Source: Lelliottia sp. JS-SCA-14
GTDB lineage: Bacteria > Pseudomonadota > Gammaproteobacteria > Enterobacterales > Enterobacteriaceae
Reading direction: 5' to 3'
Length of the DNA: 64,000 nt
Assembly (NCBI RefSeq): GCF_035593345.1
Contig: NZ_CP141606.1
Coordinates: 3,348,001 to 3,412,000, forward strand
Position numbers and translations under genes: made by a program. This document shows positions 1 to 10,450 of this stretch, piece after piece (the stretch's first letter is position 1; every line of letters begins with the position of its first letter). A model generated the notes under the pieces. That model saw only the letters and a program-made list of their open reading frames with translations, did no database searches and was not told where the DNA came from.

Positions 1-239
1 TTTGGCTCAAGTTCGCTACCCAGTTCAACCATGGAACCTTCATCCAGCAGGCTATGCAGGCGATTACGCGCCGACATACGCATGTGGTGGTCACACTTCG
101 GGCACACCTCAAGATTGCGTTCCAGCTCAGCGCGGTACAAGACCTGGCCGCAGCTGTCACACTTGGTCCACACCCCTTCAGGAATACTCGCCTTACGGGT
201 TGGGGCTATGTTGCTTTTAATTCGTTCAATCCAGCTCAT
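1..239 (-). CDS. accD: Acetyl-CoA carboxylase carboxyltransferase subunit beta, 5' end only
   Basis: The gene runs off the left edge, so only about the first 79 codons are present. The reverse strand reads [20 protein letters not shown] from an ATG at 237-239. The N-terminal zinc ribbon is visible as a CDSC pair followed by a CPKC pair. AccD and AccA form the carboxyltransferase that moves CO2 from carboxybiotin to acetyl-CoA, giving malonyl-CoA for fatty-acid synthesis in the cytoplasm. It lies 154 bp downstream of dedA on the same strand, as in E. coli. The intervening 240-393 holds nothing else I can name. The identity is secure from the near-identical N-terminus; the catalytic region lies outside the window. 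Confidence 0.96.
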   Translation of the reverse strand, partial: MSWIERIKSNIAPTRKASIPEGVWTKCDSCGQVLYRAELERNLEVCPKCDHHMRMSARNRLHSLLDEGSMVELGSELEP

Positions 240-393
240 TGATAACCTTTCTGCCTGAACCTGGTCGTATGCCAGTTTTGCTGTAAGCGGCGCATAATGC
301 CATTTTTGCCACAAACAGACCATGAATGTTGCACATTAAAACATAACAGCCCGAAACTTTGGATAAAAAAGTGGTCGAACCGCAAATGCGTAC

Positions 394-1053
394 TTACTTC
401 GCTTGCTTTGCCGCCGCACGTTTATGACGAATAATTTCGACAACGCCCGGCAGGATTGAGAGCACAATAATGGCAACAATCAGTAACTTAAGATTTTCCT
501 GCACGATTGGCAGATCGCCAAACAGGTAGCCCGCGTAGGTAAACAGCAGCACCCACAGCAGCGCACCAATCACGTTATAGGCCGCGAAGTGACGATAGGA
601 CATATGTCCCATTCCCGCCACAAAGGGGGCAAACGTCCGGACGATCGGCACAAAACGCGCCAGAATGATGGTTTTGCCACCATGACGTTCATAGAACGCG
701 TGCGTTTTGTCTAAATAGCTGCGACGGAAAATCTTCGAGTTCGGATTACTGAACAGCCGTTCACCGAATACCCGCCCAATAGTGTAGTTCACCGCATCGC
801 CCACAATAGCCGCAACGATCATCAGCACCACCATCAGGTGGACGTTGAGATCGTTGGTCGGCAAAGCAGAAAGCGCGCCCGCGACAAACAGCAGGGAATC
901 GCCCGGCAAAAACGGCGTGACGACCAGGCCGGTTTCACAGAACAAAATCAGGAACAGAATGGCATACACCCAGACGCCGTACTGCGCGACCAGCTCCGCC
1001 AGATGAACATCGATATGCAGGATGAAATCGATGAGAAAACGTATTAAGTCCAT
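394..1053 (-). CDS. dedA: DedA family inner-membrane protein
   Basis: This 219-residue protein matches E. coli DedA in length and over most of its sequence. DedA proteins are polytopic inner-membrane proteins of the VTT/SNARE-associated fold, linked to undecaprenyl-phosphate or other lipid flipping and to proton-motive-force homeostasis; this paralogue's substrate is not settled. Hydrophobic spans lie near residues 25-50, 65-90, 140-170 and 180-205. The family hallmarks FLPGDSLLF (about residues 48-56) and [20 protein letters not shown] [16 protein letters not shown] (about 130-146) are present. It sits 32 bp after truA in a leftward pdxB-usg-truA-dedA run, so it is probably co-transcribed. 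Confidence 0.95.
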   Translation of the reverse strand: MDLIRFLIDFILHIDVHLAELVAQYGVWVYAILFLILFCETGLVVTPFLPGDSLLFVAGALSALPTNDLNVHLMVVLMIVAAIVGDAVNYTIGRVFGERLFSNPNSKIFRRSYLDKTHAFYERHGGKTIILARFVPIVRTFAPFVAGMGHMSYRHFAAYNVIGALLWVLLFTYAGYLFGDLPIVQENLKLLIVAIIVLSILPGVVEIIRHKRAAAKQAK

Positions 1054-1085
1054 ATTGTCTAAGCCTTAATTGAATTGCAACTGCG

Positions 1086-1898
1086 TTAGTCCGCTAAAAA
1101 TAGCGGGCCCATTGGCGGTTTTGGAAGGTCAAAGCGATCCGGATAATCTACCGAGACCAGATACAGCCCTTCCGCCTTCGCCGTTGCTGCCGCAAGCGTT
1201 CTGTCCTTCGCTGCCAGCAGTTCTGCAATCCAGCTCTCCGGCTGGTGTCCGGCGCCTACTTCCATCAGGCTGCCCACAATATTCCGCACCATATGATGTA
1301 CAAAGGCATTGGCTTTGATATCCACCACCACATACGCGCCATAACGACTGACGGTAATGTGCATCACGTTTCGCCACGGCGTGCGCGACTGACACTGGAC
1401 CGCACGAAACGAGGTAAAGTCATTTTCACCGAGCAGATGCTGCGCGGCACGATGCATACGATCGGCATCCAGCGGCTCATAAAAATGAGTCACGCCCTGG
1501 CTTAACACTGCCGGACGCAGACGCTGATTGTAGATAACGTAGCGGTAACGACGGGCCGTGGCGCTGAAACGCGCGTGAAAATCATCCGGCACATCTTTCA
1601 CCCAGCGCACCGCGATGTCACCAGGCAAATTCGCATTTACGCCCAGTGTCCACGCCGCATCTTTACGCACCGCGGTGGTTTCGAAATGCACCACCTGGCC
1701 CGTACCGTGTACGCCTGCATCGGTACGACCGGCGCACAGCACACCGATCGGTTCGTTCGCCACCTGAGAGAGCGCTTTCTCCAGCTTTTCCTGGACGCTG
1801 CGCACTTCATTCTGACGCTGCCAGCCATAATATTTGCTGCCGTCGTACTCAATCCCGAGGGCAATTCTATGCACTGGCTTGTGTTCCACTTCAGACAT
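1086..1898 (-). CDS. truA: tRNA pseudouridine(38-40) synthase TruA
   Basis: The 270-residue length equals E. coli TruA. The catalytic aspartate is D60 in the GRTDAGVHG motif, and [11 protein letters not shown] near residue 200 is another family motif. TruA is a cytoplasmic enzyme that isomerises uridines 38, 39 and 40 in the anticodon arm of many tRNAs. Its ATG begins right after the usg stop codon, the two sharing a TAAGGATG junction, which suggests translational coupling. No truncation or unusual composition is seen. Confidence 0.97.
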   Translation of the reverse strand: MSEVEHKPVHRIALGIEYDGSKYYGWQRQNEVRSVQEKLEKALSQVANEPIGVLCAGRTDAGVHGTGQVVHFETTAVRKDAAWTLGVNANLPGDIAVRWVKDVPDDFHARFSATARRYRYVIYNQRLRPAVLSQGVTHFYEPLDADRMHRAAQHLLGENDFTSFRAVQCQSRTPWRNVMHITVSRYGAYVVVDIKANAFVHHMVRNIVGSLMEVGAGHQPESWIAELLAAKDRTLAAATAKAEGLYLVSVDYPDRFDLPKPPMGPLFLAD

Positions 1899-1900
1899 CC

Positions 1901-2911
1901 TTACAGATACTCCTGCACCAGCTTCTCAGCGATTTTGACCGCCATCAGCGCGCCGCCGAAACGTACGTTGTCCGCCACAGACCAGAACTGCACCTGCTCA
2001 GGCATGCCGTAGTCGTTACGCACGCAGCCCACGGAGAGACGCGCGTTGCCTGTCGCATCGCCAACCTGAGTTGGGAAATCGGTCTCTTCGCTCAGAGAGA
2101 TATCTTCGCCGCGCTCGAACGCATAGCGCGCTTCTTCCGCCGCCAGCGGACGCAGGGCTTCGAAGTTCACCATCTGCGCGTGGCCATAGAAGACCGGCGC
2201 ACGCACGCAGGTGGCGGAGATAATCAGACCGTCATCCTGCAGAATTTTGCGGGTCTCATCGACGATGCGGCGCTCTTCACGCACGCTGCCTTCGCGATCG
2301 GCCAGCATCGGCATCAAGTTGAAAGCTAACTGGCGACCAAAGAAATCGTCATCGTCGACCGGAATTCCGTTCAGCAGTTTCGCGCTCTGCCCTGCCAATG
2401 CATCGACCGCTTTTTTACCCTGCGCAGAGACAGAGAGCAGGCTGGTGACGGTAATACGTGACAAGCCGCCGTCGTCGATCAGCGGTTTCAGCGCCGTCAG
2501 CAGCTGGCTGGTCAGGCTGTCCGGGACAGCGATGATATTACGGTTGCGGTAGTCGGCGAGCACAAACGGGTTAACGTCCGGCACCACCAGCGGCACGTCC
2601 GGCTCCAGCGAAAAGAGACCGCTCAGATCGATCACCAGACAACCGGCGTTGGCCGCTTCTTCCGCGTAAGCGGCTGAAGCTTCAGCACCCGCCGCAAAGA
2701 ACGCCAGCTGGGCCTGCGTCCAGTCAAACTCCGCAACATCCTGCGCGCGAACGGTTTTACCTTCGTAGCGCAGGGAGGTCCCGGCGCTTTCCGCGCGCGC
2801 CAGGGCATAAACTTCTCCCACCGGGAACTGACGTTCCGCAAGTGTTTCGAGCAGGGCTTCGCCCACAGCGCCAGTGGCACCCAGTACGGCAATATTCCAG
2901 CCTTCAGACAT
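1901..2911 (-). CDS. usg: USG-1 protein, semialdehyde dehydrogenase-like
   Basis: This 336-residue protein belongs to the aspartate-semialdehyde dehydrogenase family. It has an N-terminal Rossmann motif, [14 protein letters not shown] (about residues 11-24), followed by a dimerisation/catalytic-fold domain. The region where true Asd enzymes carry a catalytic cysteine reads [13 protein letters not shown], so the nucleophile appears to be missing. E. coli Usg likewise has no demonstrated enzymatic activity, and its function is unknown. A GGAG ribosome-binding site sits 9 nt before the ATG. It follows pdxB by 66 bp and runs straight into truA, the arrangement known in E. coli. Confidence 0.93.
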   Translation of the reverse strand: MSEGWNIAVLGATGAVGEALLETLAERQFPVGEVYALARAESAGTSLRYEGKTVRAQDVAEFDWTQAQLAFFAAGAEASAAYAEEAANAGCLVIDLSGLFSLEPDVPLVVPDVNPFVLADYRNRNIIAVPDSLTSQLLTALKPLIDDGGLSRITVTSLLSVSAQGKKAVDALAGQSAKLLNGIPVDDDDFFGRQLAFNLMPMLADREGSVREERRIVDETRKILQDDGLIISATCVRAPVFYGHAQMVNFEALRPLAAEEARYAFERGEDISLSEETDFPTQVGDATGNARLSVGCVRNDYGMPEQVQFWSVADNVRFGGALMAVKIAEKLVQEYL

Positions 2912-2977
2912 GGTGGTTTACTCCAGAAATGAAACAGCTCCCGGCCAGATTATCCGGCAGGGAGCATTAAGAAGACA

Positions 2978-4114
2978 TTAACGCGCCGGGTTATGCGTGG
3001 CATTAAAACCCAGTTGATTCAGTAACGCTGCCGCATCGGCATCGTCACAGATGACATACAGGGAGGACCACTCGCGGCGCTCGAGGTAATTCTTGCGCAG
3101 TTTGTCGAATTCACCCGGAATGCCCGCCACTTTTCGCAGCAGCGCGTCATCGCGGCGCACATCATACACTAAATGCACCAGCCTTTTTAGCGAAGACTCA
3201 TCGAGCGGGCCGTGCAGCGTAATGCGGCCAAATTCCGGCGCGGGCAGCAGGGAATCCAGCGAAACCTGCTGGGCCTGACCGATGAAAGCGCTATAGGCTT
3301 CAAAGACCTGCGTCGTGCCGCGCGCTTTACCTTCCAGCGTATAGCCCGCGATGTGCGCCGTGGCGACATCGACGTGGTTCAGCAACGTGACGTTGAGATC
3401 CGGCTCTGGCTCCCAGACGTCCAGCACCACGCTCAGATCCTGCCCGGCTTCCAGACAGGTCAGCAGCGCCGCGTTGTCGACAACCGGCCCACGGCAGGCA
3501 TTTATCAGAATAGTGCCAGGCTTCAGGCGGCGAATAAACGCCTCATCGGCCAGATGCAGGGATTTGTACGGGCCGTCTTTGAACAGCGGCGTATGAAAAG
3601 TGATCACATCCGCCTGCTCGACCAGCTCATCAAGCGTGCGGAAGTCGCCTTCATCACCGCGATCGGCGCGCGGTGGATCGCACAGCAGCGTGCGGATGCC
3701 GAGCGCTTCGAGACGCTTCTGCAAACGTCCGCCGACGTTTCCCACGCCGACAATGCCGACCGTGCGGTCTTTCAGCGCAAAGCCGTCGCGCTCACCCAGC
3801 ATCAGTAAAGAGGAGAAGACGTATTCCACGACCGCAATCGCATTGCAGCCCGGTGCTGCTGAAAATCCGATACCTGCCTGCGCCAGCCAGGCATCATCCA
3901 CGTGATCGGTTCCTGCCGTCGCCGTGCCGACAAATTTAACGCTTTTGCCCGACAGCAGCGTCTCATTCACTTTGGTCACCGAGCGCACCATCAGCGCGTC
4001 AGCATCATCCAGTTCCGCCAGCGGGATCGGCCGACCGGGAACAGCCTTAACGTCACCCAGGCGGCTAAACAGCTCACGGGCGTAAGGCATATTTTCATCA
4101 ACGAGGATTTTCAC
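2978..4114 (-). CDS. pdxB: 4-phosphoerythronate dehydrogenase PdxB
   Basis: At 378 residues it is the same length as E. coli PdxB. It is a D-2-hydroxyacid dehydrogenase that oxidises 4-phospho-D-erythronate, the second step of the DXP-independent pyridoxal-phosphate pathway. The NAD-binding motif GVGNVGGR lies at about residues 123-130. The catalytic triad of the family is present as R208, E237 and H254. A C-terminal dimerisation domain typical of PdxB (about 290-378) is present. The start is a GTG (reverse strand, 4112-4114). It is the first gene of the leftward usg-truA-dedA run and is divergent from flk. Confidence 0.96.
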   Translation of the reverse strand: MKILVDENMPYARELFSRLGDVKAVPGRPIPLAELDDADALMVRSVTKVNETLLSGKSVKFVGTATAGTDHVDDAWLAQAGIGFSAAPGCNAIAVVEYVFSSLLMLGERDGFALKDRTVGIVGVGNVGGRLQKRLEALGIRTLLCDPPRADRGDEGDFRTLDELVEQADVITFHTPLFKDGPYKSLHLADEAFIRRLKPGTILINACRGPVVDNAALLTCLEAGQDLSVVLDVWEPEPDLNVTLLNHVDVATAHIAGYTLEGKARGTTQVFEAYSAFIGQAQQVSLDSLLPAPEFGRITLHGPLDESSLKRLVHLVYDVRRDDALLRKVAGIPGEFDKLRKNYLERREWSSLYVICDDADAAALLNQLGFNATHNPAR

Positions 4115-4231
4115 GACAGAGTACCTGTTTGAGAGGAAGAAAACCTGCCAAGTGTGCCATAATCTCGCCGCCAGGCATACCCGATCGCTTTGCCTGGTTC
4201 ACGGTGAGTAATGACTTTAAGGATTTTGACG

Positions 4232-5236
4232 ATGCAGCCCATTTCAGGTACGCCGCCGCGCCCTCCGGGTGAAGGCCCCGTAACACCTTCCGCCATTGGC
4301 GAACAGCCGTTATCGACGATGCAGCGCACGGTGCTGGAGCGTCTGATCACCCGTCTGGTTGCGTTGACCTCGCAGCAGAGCGCGGAAGTGTGGGCGGGAA
4401 TGAAACATGACCTCGGGCTGAAAAACGAGTCCCCGCTGCTGTCGCGCCATTTTCCTGCTGCCGAGCAAAACCTGAATCTGCGCCTGACCACCGCGCAGCA
4501 AAATCACACCACCCGCCAGGTGGTGTCGCAGCTGACCGAGCTGTTAGGTCAGGGGAATAACCGCCAGGCGGTGAGTGAGTTTATTCGTCAGCAATTTGGT
4601 CAGACGACGCTGAGCCAGCTCACGCCGGACCAGCTGAAAACCGTACTGACACTGTTGCAAAGTAATCAGCTGTCGATTCCGCAGCCGCAGCAGCGCCCCG
4701 CCACCGAGCGTCCGCTGCAGCCTGCCGAGCATAATACGTTGAAGCAGATGGTTACCCGACTGGCGGCCGCCACGGGCGAATCGAACAAGCTTATCTGGCA
4801 GTCGATGCTGGAGCTGTCCGGCGTGAAGGCCGGCGAGCTGATTCCAGCGAAACAGTTTACCCATCTGGTGACCTGGCTGCAGGCGCGCCAGACGCTGAGC
4901 ACGCAAACCGCGCCCACGCTGCATACCCTGCAGGCGGCGCTCAAGCAGCCGCTGGAACCCCGTGAATTTGAAGCGGTGCGTGATTACGCCCAGCAGACCT
5001 GGCAGGCGACGCCGCAAACGGTGCTGACCACCGCCCAGGTTCAGGATTTGCTCAATCAGATCTTTATCCGCCGCGCCGAACCTGAAAGTGGCGTGCCGGA
5101 AGCGCGCAACATTCAGCCGATTTACAGTCCGCTGTTTGCCCCGGTGGTGGACACGATAAAATCGATCTCCGCACGTCCGGGGCTGATGATTATTGCGCTG
5201 ATGGTTGCGCTGGCGCTGTTCTGGCTGGTTATCTAA
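4232..5236 (+). CDS. flk: Flk, flagellar hook-length/FlgM export checkpoint protein
   Basis: I start at the ATG at 4232 (MQPISGTPP). The upstream in-frame ATG at 4211 has no E. coli counterpart, and AAGGA lies about 9 nt before 4232. The resulting 334 residues compare with 331 in E. coli. Flk (fluke, RflH) is anchored in the inner membrane and prevents premature secretion of the anti-sigma factor FlgM before the P and L rings are complete. The protein is Gln-rich and mostly hydrophilic. It ends in one hydrophobic segment (about residues 315-334), which fits a C-terminal tail anchor. It is divergent from pdxB, and a REP pair follows the stop. Confidence 0.9.
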   Translation: MQPISGTPPRPPGEGPVTPSAIGEQPLSTMQRTVLERLITRLVALTSQQSAEVWAGMKHDLGLKNESPLLSRHFPAAEQNLNLRLTTAQQNHTTRQVVSQLTELLGQGNNRQAVSEFIRQQFGQTTLSQLTPDQLKTVLTLLQSNQLSIPQPQQRPATERPLQPAEHNTLKQMVTRLAAATGESNKLIWQSMLELSGVKAGELIPAKQFTHLVTWLQARQTLSTQTAPTLHTLQAALKQPLEPREFEAVRDYAQQTWQATPQTVLTTAQVQDLLNQIFIRRAEPESGVPEARNIQPIYSPLFAPVVDTIKSISARPGLMIIALMVALALFWLVI

Positions 5237-5240
5237 TTTT

Positions 5241-5322
5241 TGCCGGATGGCGGCTACGCCTTATCCGGCCTACGAATTAACGGGTTTTGTAGGTCGGGTA
5301 AGGCGCAGCCGCCACCCGACAA
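5241..5322. repeat. REP pair in inverted orientation (BIME-like)
   Basis: Two REP-like units face each other: 5241-5273, beginning TGCCGGATGGCGGCTACGCC, and 5288-5322, ending GCCGCCACCCGAC. They lie between the convergent genes flk and yfcJ. Such elements are common in enterobacterial intergenic DNA and can stabilise mRNA 3' ends. Related units occur at 19786, 44345, 56994 and 61029. Confidence 0.85.
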
Positions 5323-5328
5323 GCCCTT

Positions 5329-6507
5329 TCACCGCTTCCAAAACGCGATAATCGTCACCACAATCCCCACCACCGCCGAAACCGCCCCGGCCAGAAACAC
5401 CGACGAATAGCCGAACGACGTTGCCAGTACGCCTGCCAGCGGGCCGGTGACCCCGTAAGAGATATCCTGAAACGCCGCATAGCCGCCGAGCGCGGTTCCG
5501 CGAACCTGCGGTGCTACGCGCTTCACCACTTCCACGCCAAGCGCCGGGAAGATGAGCGAACAGCCGCAGCCGGTTAACGCCGCGCCCAGTAACGCGATCC
5601 ACGCCCCCGGCGCCTGCCACAGCAGCAGCAGACCCAGCGTTTCGATGACCAGGGAAACGACGGCGACTTTCACGCCGCCAAACCTGTCCGGCATCCAGCC
5701 GAACAGGACGCGCATCAGCACGAAAGCGCCACCAAACGCAGTCAGAGTAAAGCCAGCCATCGCCCAGCCGCGACTCATAAAGTAGAGCGAGACAAAGGTA
5801 CCAATCACCGCAAAACCGACGCCCTGCAGCGCCAGCCCGAGACCCGGCTTCCAGATTTGCCCCACCACACTCCACAGGGACGGACGTTCGCCTTTGTGGG
5901 CAGGCACTTTACGCACCGAGCCGTTGAAGGCCCACGCCACCAGCGGCAGCGCCATGGTGGTTCCCGCCAGCGCGGCGTAACCGAAATGGCTGTGGATCAG
6001 CAGACCCAGGGGTGCACCTGCGGCCAGCGCGCCGTAGATCGCCATCCCGTTCCAGGACATCACTTTGCCGGACCGCGTCGGCCCGACCAGGCCCATGCCC
6101 CAGGTGAGCGTCCCGGTCAGCAGCTGGCTTTCGCCAAAACCGAGAATTAAACGCCCGACAACCAGCAGCGCGAATTTATAGATGGCGTCCACCGGCAGCA
6201 GCGCCGCCAACAGCCATGCGCCTCCCGCCAGCCCGCAGGCAAACATCCCCTGCAGCGCAGAACGTTTTGCGCCATGCTGATCGGCCAGTCGCCCGGCGTA
6301 GCCGCGTGTCAGAACGGTGGCTAAAAACTGAATCCCCACGGCGACGCCCACCAGGGTATTGCCGTAGCCCAGCTCCTGATGCACAAACAGCGGAATCACC
6401 GGCAGCGGCAGGCCGACGGTCATATAGGTCAGAAACACCGCGAAGGCGATGCGAAACAGCGAGACATTCGCTGACGAGGTTTTTTCTTTTTGAGTTAGCG
6501 CAGTCAT
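5329..6507 (-). CDS. yfcJ: Major facilitator superfamily transporter YfcJ
   Basis: This 392-residue protein has about twelve predicted membrane helices and matches E. coli YfcJ in length and sequence. The MFS loop motif between helices 2 and 3 reads [12 protein letters not shown] (about residues 72-83). YfcJ groups with the arabinose-efflux/YfcJ-YhhS MFS families; its physiological substrate is not established. The start used is the ATG at 6505-6507, with a GGAG site just upstream. It is 66 bp downstream of fabB on the same strand, but a terminator separates them, so it may have its own promoter. Confidence 0.92.
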   Translation of the reverse strand: MTALTQKEKTSSANVSLFRIAFAVFLTYMTVGLPLPVIPLFVHQELGYGNTLVGVAVGIQFLATVLTRGYAGRLADQHGAKRSALQGMFACGLAGGAWLLAALLPVDAIYKFALLVVGRLILGFGESQLLTGTLTWGMGLVGPTRSGKVMSWNGMAIYGALAAGAPLGLLIHSHFGYAALAGTTMALPLVAWAFNGSVRKVPAHKGERPSLWSVVGQIWKPGLGLALQGVGFAVIGTFVSLYFMSRGWAMAGFTLTAFGGAFVLMRVLFGWMPDRFGGVKVAVVSLVIETLGLLLLWQAPGAWIALLGAALTGCGCSLIFPALGVEVVKRVAPQVRGTALGGYAAFQDISYGVTGPLAGVLATSFGYSSVFLAGAVSAVVGIVVTIIAFWKR

Positions 6508-6527
6508 TCATGACTCCAAACGAATAC

Positions 6528-6555
6528 AAAAAGGGAGCCATCGGGCTCCCTCTTT
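6528..6555 (-). terminator. Rho-independent terminator after fabB
   Basis: On the reverse strand GGGAGCC and GGCTCCC form a 7-bp stem around a 4-nt loop, followed by TTTTTG. It lies 18 bp past the fabB stop and before yfcJ. Confidence 0.85.
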
Positions 6556-6573
6556 TCACATCAGTCGTCAATC

Positions 6574-7791
6574 TTACGCTTTCAGTTTACGCATCACCAG
6601 CGTGGCGTTGGTGCCGCCGAAACCGAAGCTGTTAGACATAACAGTCGTCAGCGCCTGCTCGGTCGGTTTGGTGACGATGTTCAGGCCAGCAGCCTGCTCG
6701 TCCAGCTCTTCCACGTTGATGCTTGGGGCGATAAAGCCGTGTTCCAGCATCAGCAGAGAGTAGATCGCTTCCTGCACGCCAGCGGCACCCAGAGAGTGAC
6801 CGGTCATTGCTTTGGTCGCGGAGATCGCCGGGCTGTTGTCGCCAAAGACTTCACGGATAGCACCCAGCTCTTTCACGTCGCCGACCGGAGTCGAAGTACC
6901 GTGGGAGTTCAGGTAATCGATTGGGGTATCCACGCCGTCCATTGCCAGCTTCATGCAGCGCACTGCGCCTTCGCCAGATGGAGCAACCATGTCTGCGCCA
7001 TCGGAAGTCGCGCCGTAGCCGACAACTTCGGCGTAGATGTGCGCGCCACGGGCCAGAGCGTGTTCCAGCTCTTCAACCACAACCATACCGCCGCCGCCTG
7101 CGATGATGAAACCGTCACGGTTTGCGTCATAGGTACGGGAGGCTTTTTCTGGCGTTTCGTTGTACTTGGTGGACAGTGCGCCCATCGCGTCGAACTCACA
7201 CGCCATTTCCCAGCACAGCTCTTCGCCGCCGCCAGCAAAGACGATGTCTTGTTTGCCCAGTTGGATCTGCTCAACCGCGCTGCCGATGCAGTGTGCGGAA
7301 GTCGCACATGCGGAGCTGATGGAGTAGTTCACACCGTGAATTTTGAACGGGGTTGCGAGGCACGCAGACACTGCAGACGCCATCGCTTTGGTCACAACGT
7401 AAGGACCGACCGCTTTCAGGCCGCGCGGGCTACGCATAGCGTCTGCGCCGAACACCTGAGATTTAGAAGAACCGCCGGAACCTGCGATCAGGCCCACGCG
7501 CGGGTTGTTCTGGTAAACCTCTTCTTTCAAACCAGCATCTTCTACAGCCTGCTGCATTGAGAGGTAAGCGTAGATAGAGGCATCGTTCATGAAACGGACC
7601 ACTTTGCGGTCGATCAGACCGGTGGTGTCCAGTTTGACGTTACCCCACACGTGGCTACGCATACCAGAATCTTTGAATTCTTGAGAGAAAGTGATCCCCG
7701 AGCGTCCTTCACGCAGAGATTCCAGGACTTCCTGCTGGTTGTTACCGATGCTGGAAACGATGCCCAGGCCAGTAATCACTGCACGTTTCAT
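6574..7791 (-). CDS. fabB: 3-oxoacyl-ACP synthase I (KAS I) FabB
   Basis: FabB condenses malonyl-ACP with acyl-ACP and is needed for elongation of unsaturated fatty acids. The protein has 405 residues, one fewer than E. coli. The loss lies in the loop after LIAGSGG (about residue 107), which reads SSKSQ here. The catalytic triad is C162 (SACATSAH), H297 ([11 protein letters not shown]) and H332 ([10 protein letters not shown]). A GAGG site precedes the ATG by about 6 nt. The promoter region holds a clear FabR-type palindrome at 7839-7856. A strong terminator follows. It is transcribed divergently from mnmC. Confidence 0.97.
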   Translation of the reverse strand: MKRAVITGLGIVSSIGNNQQEVLESLREGRSGITFSQEFKDSGMRSHVWGNVKLDTTGLIDRKVVRFMNDASIYAYLSMQQAVEDAGLKEEVYQNNPRVGLIAGSGGSSKSQVFGADAMRSPRGLKAVGPYVVTKAMASAVSACLATPFKIHGVNYSISSACATSAHCIGSAVEQIQLGKQDIVFAGGGEELCWEMACEFDAMGALSTKYNETPEKASRTYDANRDGFIIAGGGGMVVVEELEHALARGAHIYAEVVGYGATSDGADMVAPSGEGAVRCMKLAMDGVDTPIDYLNSHGTSTPVGDVKELGAIREVFGDNSPAISATKAMTGHSLGAAGVQEAIYSLLMLEHGFIAPSINVEELDEQAAGLNIVTKPTEQALTTVMSNSFGFGGTNATLVMRKLKA

Positions 7792-7838
7792 TCAATACCT
7801 CTGTAAGTCATACTATATTAAGTTTCGAGTCGCACAAT

Positions 7839-7856
7839 AGCGTACACTTGTACGCT
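7839..7856. promoter_or_regulatory. FabR operator upstream of fabB
   Basis: AGCGTACACTTGTACGCT is an 18-bp palindrome with 16 symmetric positions. It matches the form of the FabR site known upstream of E. coli fabA and fabB. It lies 48 bp before the fabB start codon, where FabR would repress fabB in response to the unsaturated/saturated acyl ratio. An ATG at 7848 that opens a longer mnmC frame lies inside the palindrome, one reason to reject that start. Confidence 0.8.
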
Positions 7857-7949
7857 GAACAAGTCCGATCAGCCAATTTCTGTGGAAATTTGCACCAACG
7901 AACACACATCGTTAAGATCGTGCCACTGCCTGTCAGACGAGTAACTTAC

Positions 7950-9962
7950 GTGAAACAAAACGCCATACAACCCGCCAACCTTGAGTTCAACGCTGAGGGT
8001 ACACCTGTTTCCCGAGATTTCGACGATGTCTATTTCTCTAATGATAACGGACTGGAAGAAACCCGTTATGTTTTCCTTGATGGAAACCAGCTCAACGCAC
8101 GTTTTCCAGAGCATCCGCGCAGCCAGTTTGTGGTGGCGGAGAGCGGTTTTGGCACCGGATTAAACTTCCTCACCCTCTGGCAGGCGTTTGAGCAGTTCCG
8201 TGCGGCGCACCCTGAGGCTACGCTTCGAAGATTACATTTCATCAGTTTCGAGAAATTCCCCCTCACCGCCCACGACCTGAGGCTGGCCCATGAGCACTGG
8301 CCGGAACTGCGCGTCTGGGCCGAGCAGTTGCAGGCCCAGTGGCCGCTGCCGTCAGGCGGATGCCATCGTCTGGTGCTGGACGGCGGACGGGTGACACTCG
8401 ATCTGTGGCTTGGGGACATCAACGAACTAACGGACCAACTCGACGACTCCCTGAATCAGAAAGTTGACGCCTGGTTTTTGGATGGTTTTGCCCCGGCGAA
8501 AAACCCGGACATGTGGAGCGAACAGCTTTTCTGTGCGATGGCGCGTCTGGCGCGCCCCGGTGCGACGCTGGCGACTTTTACCTGCGCCGGGTTTGTGCGT
8601 CGTGGGTTGCAGGAAGCCGGTTTCACCATGCGTAAAACCAAAGGCTTTGGCCGTAAGCGAGAGATGCTGACGGGCGCGATGGAGCAGGAAAAGACTCTGC
8701 CAGCGCGCGCCCCGTGGTTCGCCCGCAGCGGCGCGGAAAAACGCGAGACGGCGATTATTGGCGGCGGTATCGCCAGCGCACTACTTTCGCTTGCCCTGCT
8801 CCAGCGCGGCTGGCAGGTGACGTTATACTGCGCTGACCCCGCCCCCGCTGCGGGTGCTTCCGGCAATCGTCAGGGCGCACTGTATCCGCTGCTGACCGCC
8901 CACGATCCGGCCCTCAGTCAGTTTTTCCCGGCGGCCTTTACCTTCGCCAGACGCCTCTACGACAGCCTGCCGGTGAAGTTTGACCATGAATGGTGCGGCG
9001 TGACGCAGCTCGGCTGGGACGAAAAAAGCCAGCGTAAGATAGACCAGATGTTGAGCCTGGGAATGCCCGCACAAATCGCAGAGGCGGTGAACGCGCAACA
9101 AGTGCAGGAAAATAGCGGCCTGCAAATTGACTGCGGCGGGATTCATTATCCTCTCGGCGGCTGGCTATGCCCGGCACAGCTGACGGCCGCGGCCATCGAA
9201 CTCGCGCAGTCGCAAGGGCTAACGGTGCATTATGAACATCCGCTGGAATCTCTGGAGAACATCGACGGCGGCTGGCAGCTGCGTTTTGCTCATGGCAGCG
9301 AGACACAGCACACCAGCCTGGTGCTGGCTAACGGCCATCGCATCGGCGATTTCCCGCAAACAGAAAACCTGCCGGTCTATCCGGTCGGCGGCCAGGTGAG
9401 TCATATTCCCACCACGCCGAATCTGAAAGAACTTCGTCAGGTCCTGTGCTACGACGGCTATCTGACGCCGCAAAACCCGGCGAACGGGCATCACTGCATC
9501 GGGGCCAGCTATCATCGCGGTGAGACGGAAATGGAATACAGTGAAGAGGATCAGCAGCAAAACCGGCAGCGCCTGATCGATTGCTTCCCTCAGGCGGAGT
9601 GGGCAAAAGAGGTTGATGTGAGCGGTGGCGATGCGCGCTGCGGCATCCGCTGCGCCACCCGCGATCACCTGCCAATGCTCGGCAACGTGCCGGATTACGC
9701 CGCGACGCTGACGGCCTATGAAAATCTTGCAGAAAATCGTGAGACGGCGGTGAGTGCCCCGGTCTATCCAGACCTGTTTATGCTCGGTGCGCTCGGGTCA
9801 CGCGGATTGTGTACCGCCCCGCTGGCGGCAGAAATTCTGGCCTCGCAGATGAGTGAAGAACCGATTCCGATGGACGGCGTTACGCTGGCAGGATTGAACC
9901 CGAATCGACTGTGGGTACGGAAATTATTGAAGGGTAAGTTGGTGAAGCCGGGTGCGGTCTGA
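7950..9962 (+). CDS. mnmC: Bifunctional tRNA mnm5s2U biosynthesis protein MnmC
   Basis: I place the start at GTG 7950, where the sequence ([17 protein letters not shown]) lines up with E. coli MnmC. This gives 670 residues against 668. The frame stays open upstream to an ATG at 7848, but that codon lies within the FabR operator. The N-terminal half is the SAM methyltransferase MnmC2 ([12 protein letters not shown] near residue 65; [17 protein letters not shown] near 170). The C-terminal half is the FAD oxidase MnmC1, with Rossmann motif [14 protein letters not shown] near 270. It converts cmnm5s2U or nm5s2U at wobble position 34 to mnm5s2U. The stop codon lies inside a tandem repeat (9952-10134). 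Confidence 0.95.
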   Translation: MKQNAIQPANLEFNAEGTPVSRDFDDVYFSNDNGLEETRYVFLDGNQLNARFPEHPRSQFVVAESGFGTGLNFLTLWQAFEQFRAAHPEATLRRLHFISFEKFPLTAHDLRLAHEHWPELRVWAEQLQAQWPLPSGGCHRLVLDGGRVTLDLWLGDINELTDQLDDSLNQKVDAWFLDGFAPAKNPDMWSEQLFCAMARLARPGATLATFTCAGFVRRGLQEAGFTMRKTKGFGRKREMLTGAMEQEKTLPARAPWFARSGAEKRETAIIGGGIASALLSLALLQRGWQVTLYCADPAPAAGASGNRQGALYPLLTAHDPALSQFFPAAFTFARRLYDSLPVKFDHEWCGVTQLGWDEKSQRKIDQMLSLGMPAQIAEAVNAQQVQENSGLQIDCGGIHYPLGGWLCPAQLTAAAIELAQSQGLTVHYEHPLESLENIDGGWQLRFAHGSETQHTSLVLANGHRIGDFPQTENLPVYPVGGQVSHIPTTPNLKELRQVLCYDGYLTPQNPANGHHCIGASYHRGETEMEYSEEDQQQNRQRLIDCFPQAEWAKEVDVSGGDARCGIRCATRDHLPMLGNVPDYAATLTAYENLAENRETAVSAPVYPDLFMLGALGSRGLCTAPLAAEILASQMSEEPIPMDGVTLAGLNPNRLWVRKLLKGKLVKPGAV

Positions 9963-10134
9963 TGCCCTCACCCCGCCCCTCTCCCACGGGAGAGGGAGAA
10001 AACACTAAAAACGACAACTGGCGTTGCCGTTTTGCTTTTACCTTGTGCGGCCTGATGCCCTCACCCCGACCCTCTCCCACGGGAGAGGGAGAAAACACTA
10101 AAAACGACAACCAAAGGTTGTCGTTTTGCTTTTA
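9952..10134. repeat. Tandem 93-bp duplication spanning the mnmC stop and terminator region
   Basis: Two copies follow each other at a 93-bp period: about 9952-10041 and 10045-10134. Each contains GATGCCCTCACCCCG, a CTCTCCCACGGGAGAG hairpin, then AACACTAAAAACGACAAC and GTTTTGCTTTTACCT. The first copy includes the mnmC stop codon (TGA at 9960-9962). The copies differ mainly in the small hairpin (10016-10032 against 10105-10122). They lie between the convergent genes mnmC and yfcL. Confidence 0.85.
10101..10126. terminator. Bidirectional terminator between mnmC and yfcL
   Basis: AAAACGACAACC, AAA, GGTTGTCGTTTT forms a strong stem with A-tract and T-tract on either side, so it can serve both convergent genes. 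It belongs to the second repeat copy. The matching hairpin in the first copy has mismatches. Confidence 0.8.
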
Positions 10135-10162
10135 CCTCGCAGCGCCACCGGGCAAAAAGCCA

Positions 10163-10441
10163 CTACTTCAAATTAGCCTGCTGAAACAAATTGTCCCACA
10201 TGCCCAGCACCAGAGACTGGTCGCGCGGCGAAAGTTCGCCCGCCTGAATCGCTTTTTCCAGACCACGGCTCACTTCAGCGTGGACCGCTTCCGGTGAGTG
10301 ATCGTCGCCCGCTTCCAGCTCGGCTACAGCAAGCGTCAGGTGACCACGCAGATAACCGCTGGCAAACAGTTCATCGTCACTGGCGTGCTCCACCATGTCA
10401 TCAATTAACGCCAGGATGCGTGATTCAAATTCTGCGATCAT
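10163..10441 (-). CDS. yfcL: YfcL family protein
   Basis: A 92-residue acidic, soluble protein, the same length as E. coli YfcL. No catalytic motif or membrane segment is seen, and its function is unknown to me. The start ATG follows a GAGG site, and the gene lies 9 bp after the epmC stop, so it is probably co-transcribed with epmC and yfcA. Confidence 0.88.
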   Translation of the reverse strand: MIAEFESRILALIDDMVEHASDDELFASGYLRGHLTLAVAELEAGDDHSPEAVHAEVSRGLEKAIQAGELSPRDQSLVLGMWDNLFQQANLK

Positions 10442-10450
10442 CTTCTTTCC

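Noticed and set aside
7848..7949. Longer mnmC start at ATG 7848
   Set aside because: The ATG is inside the FabR palindrome and the extra 34 residues have no counterpart in E. coli MnmC. GTG 7950 lines up with the known N-terminus.
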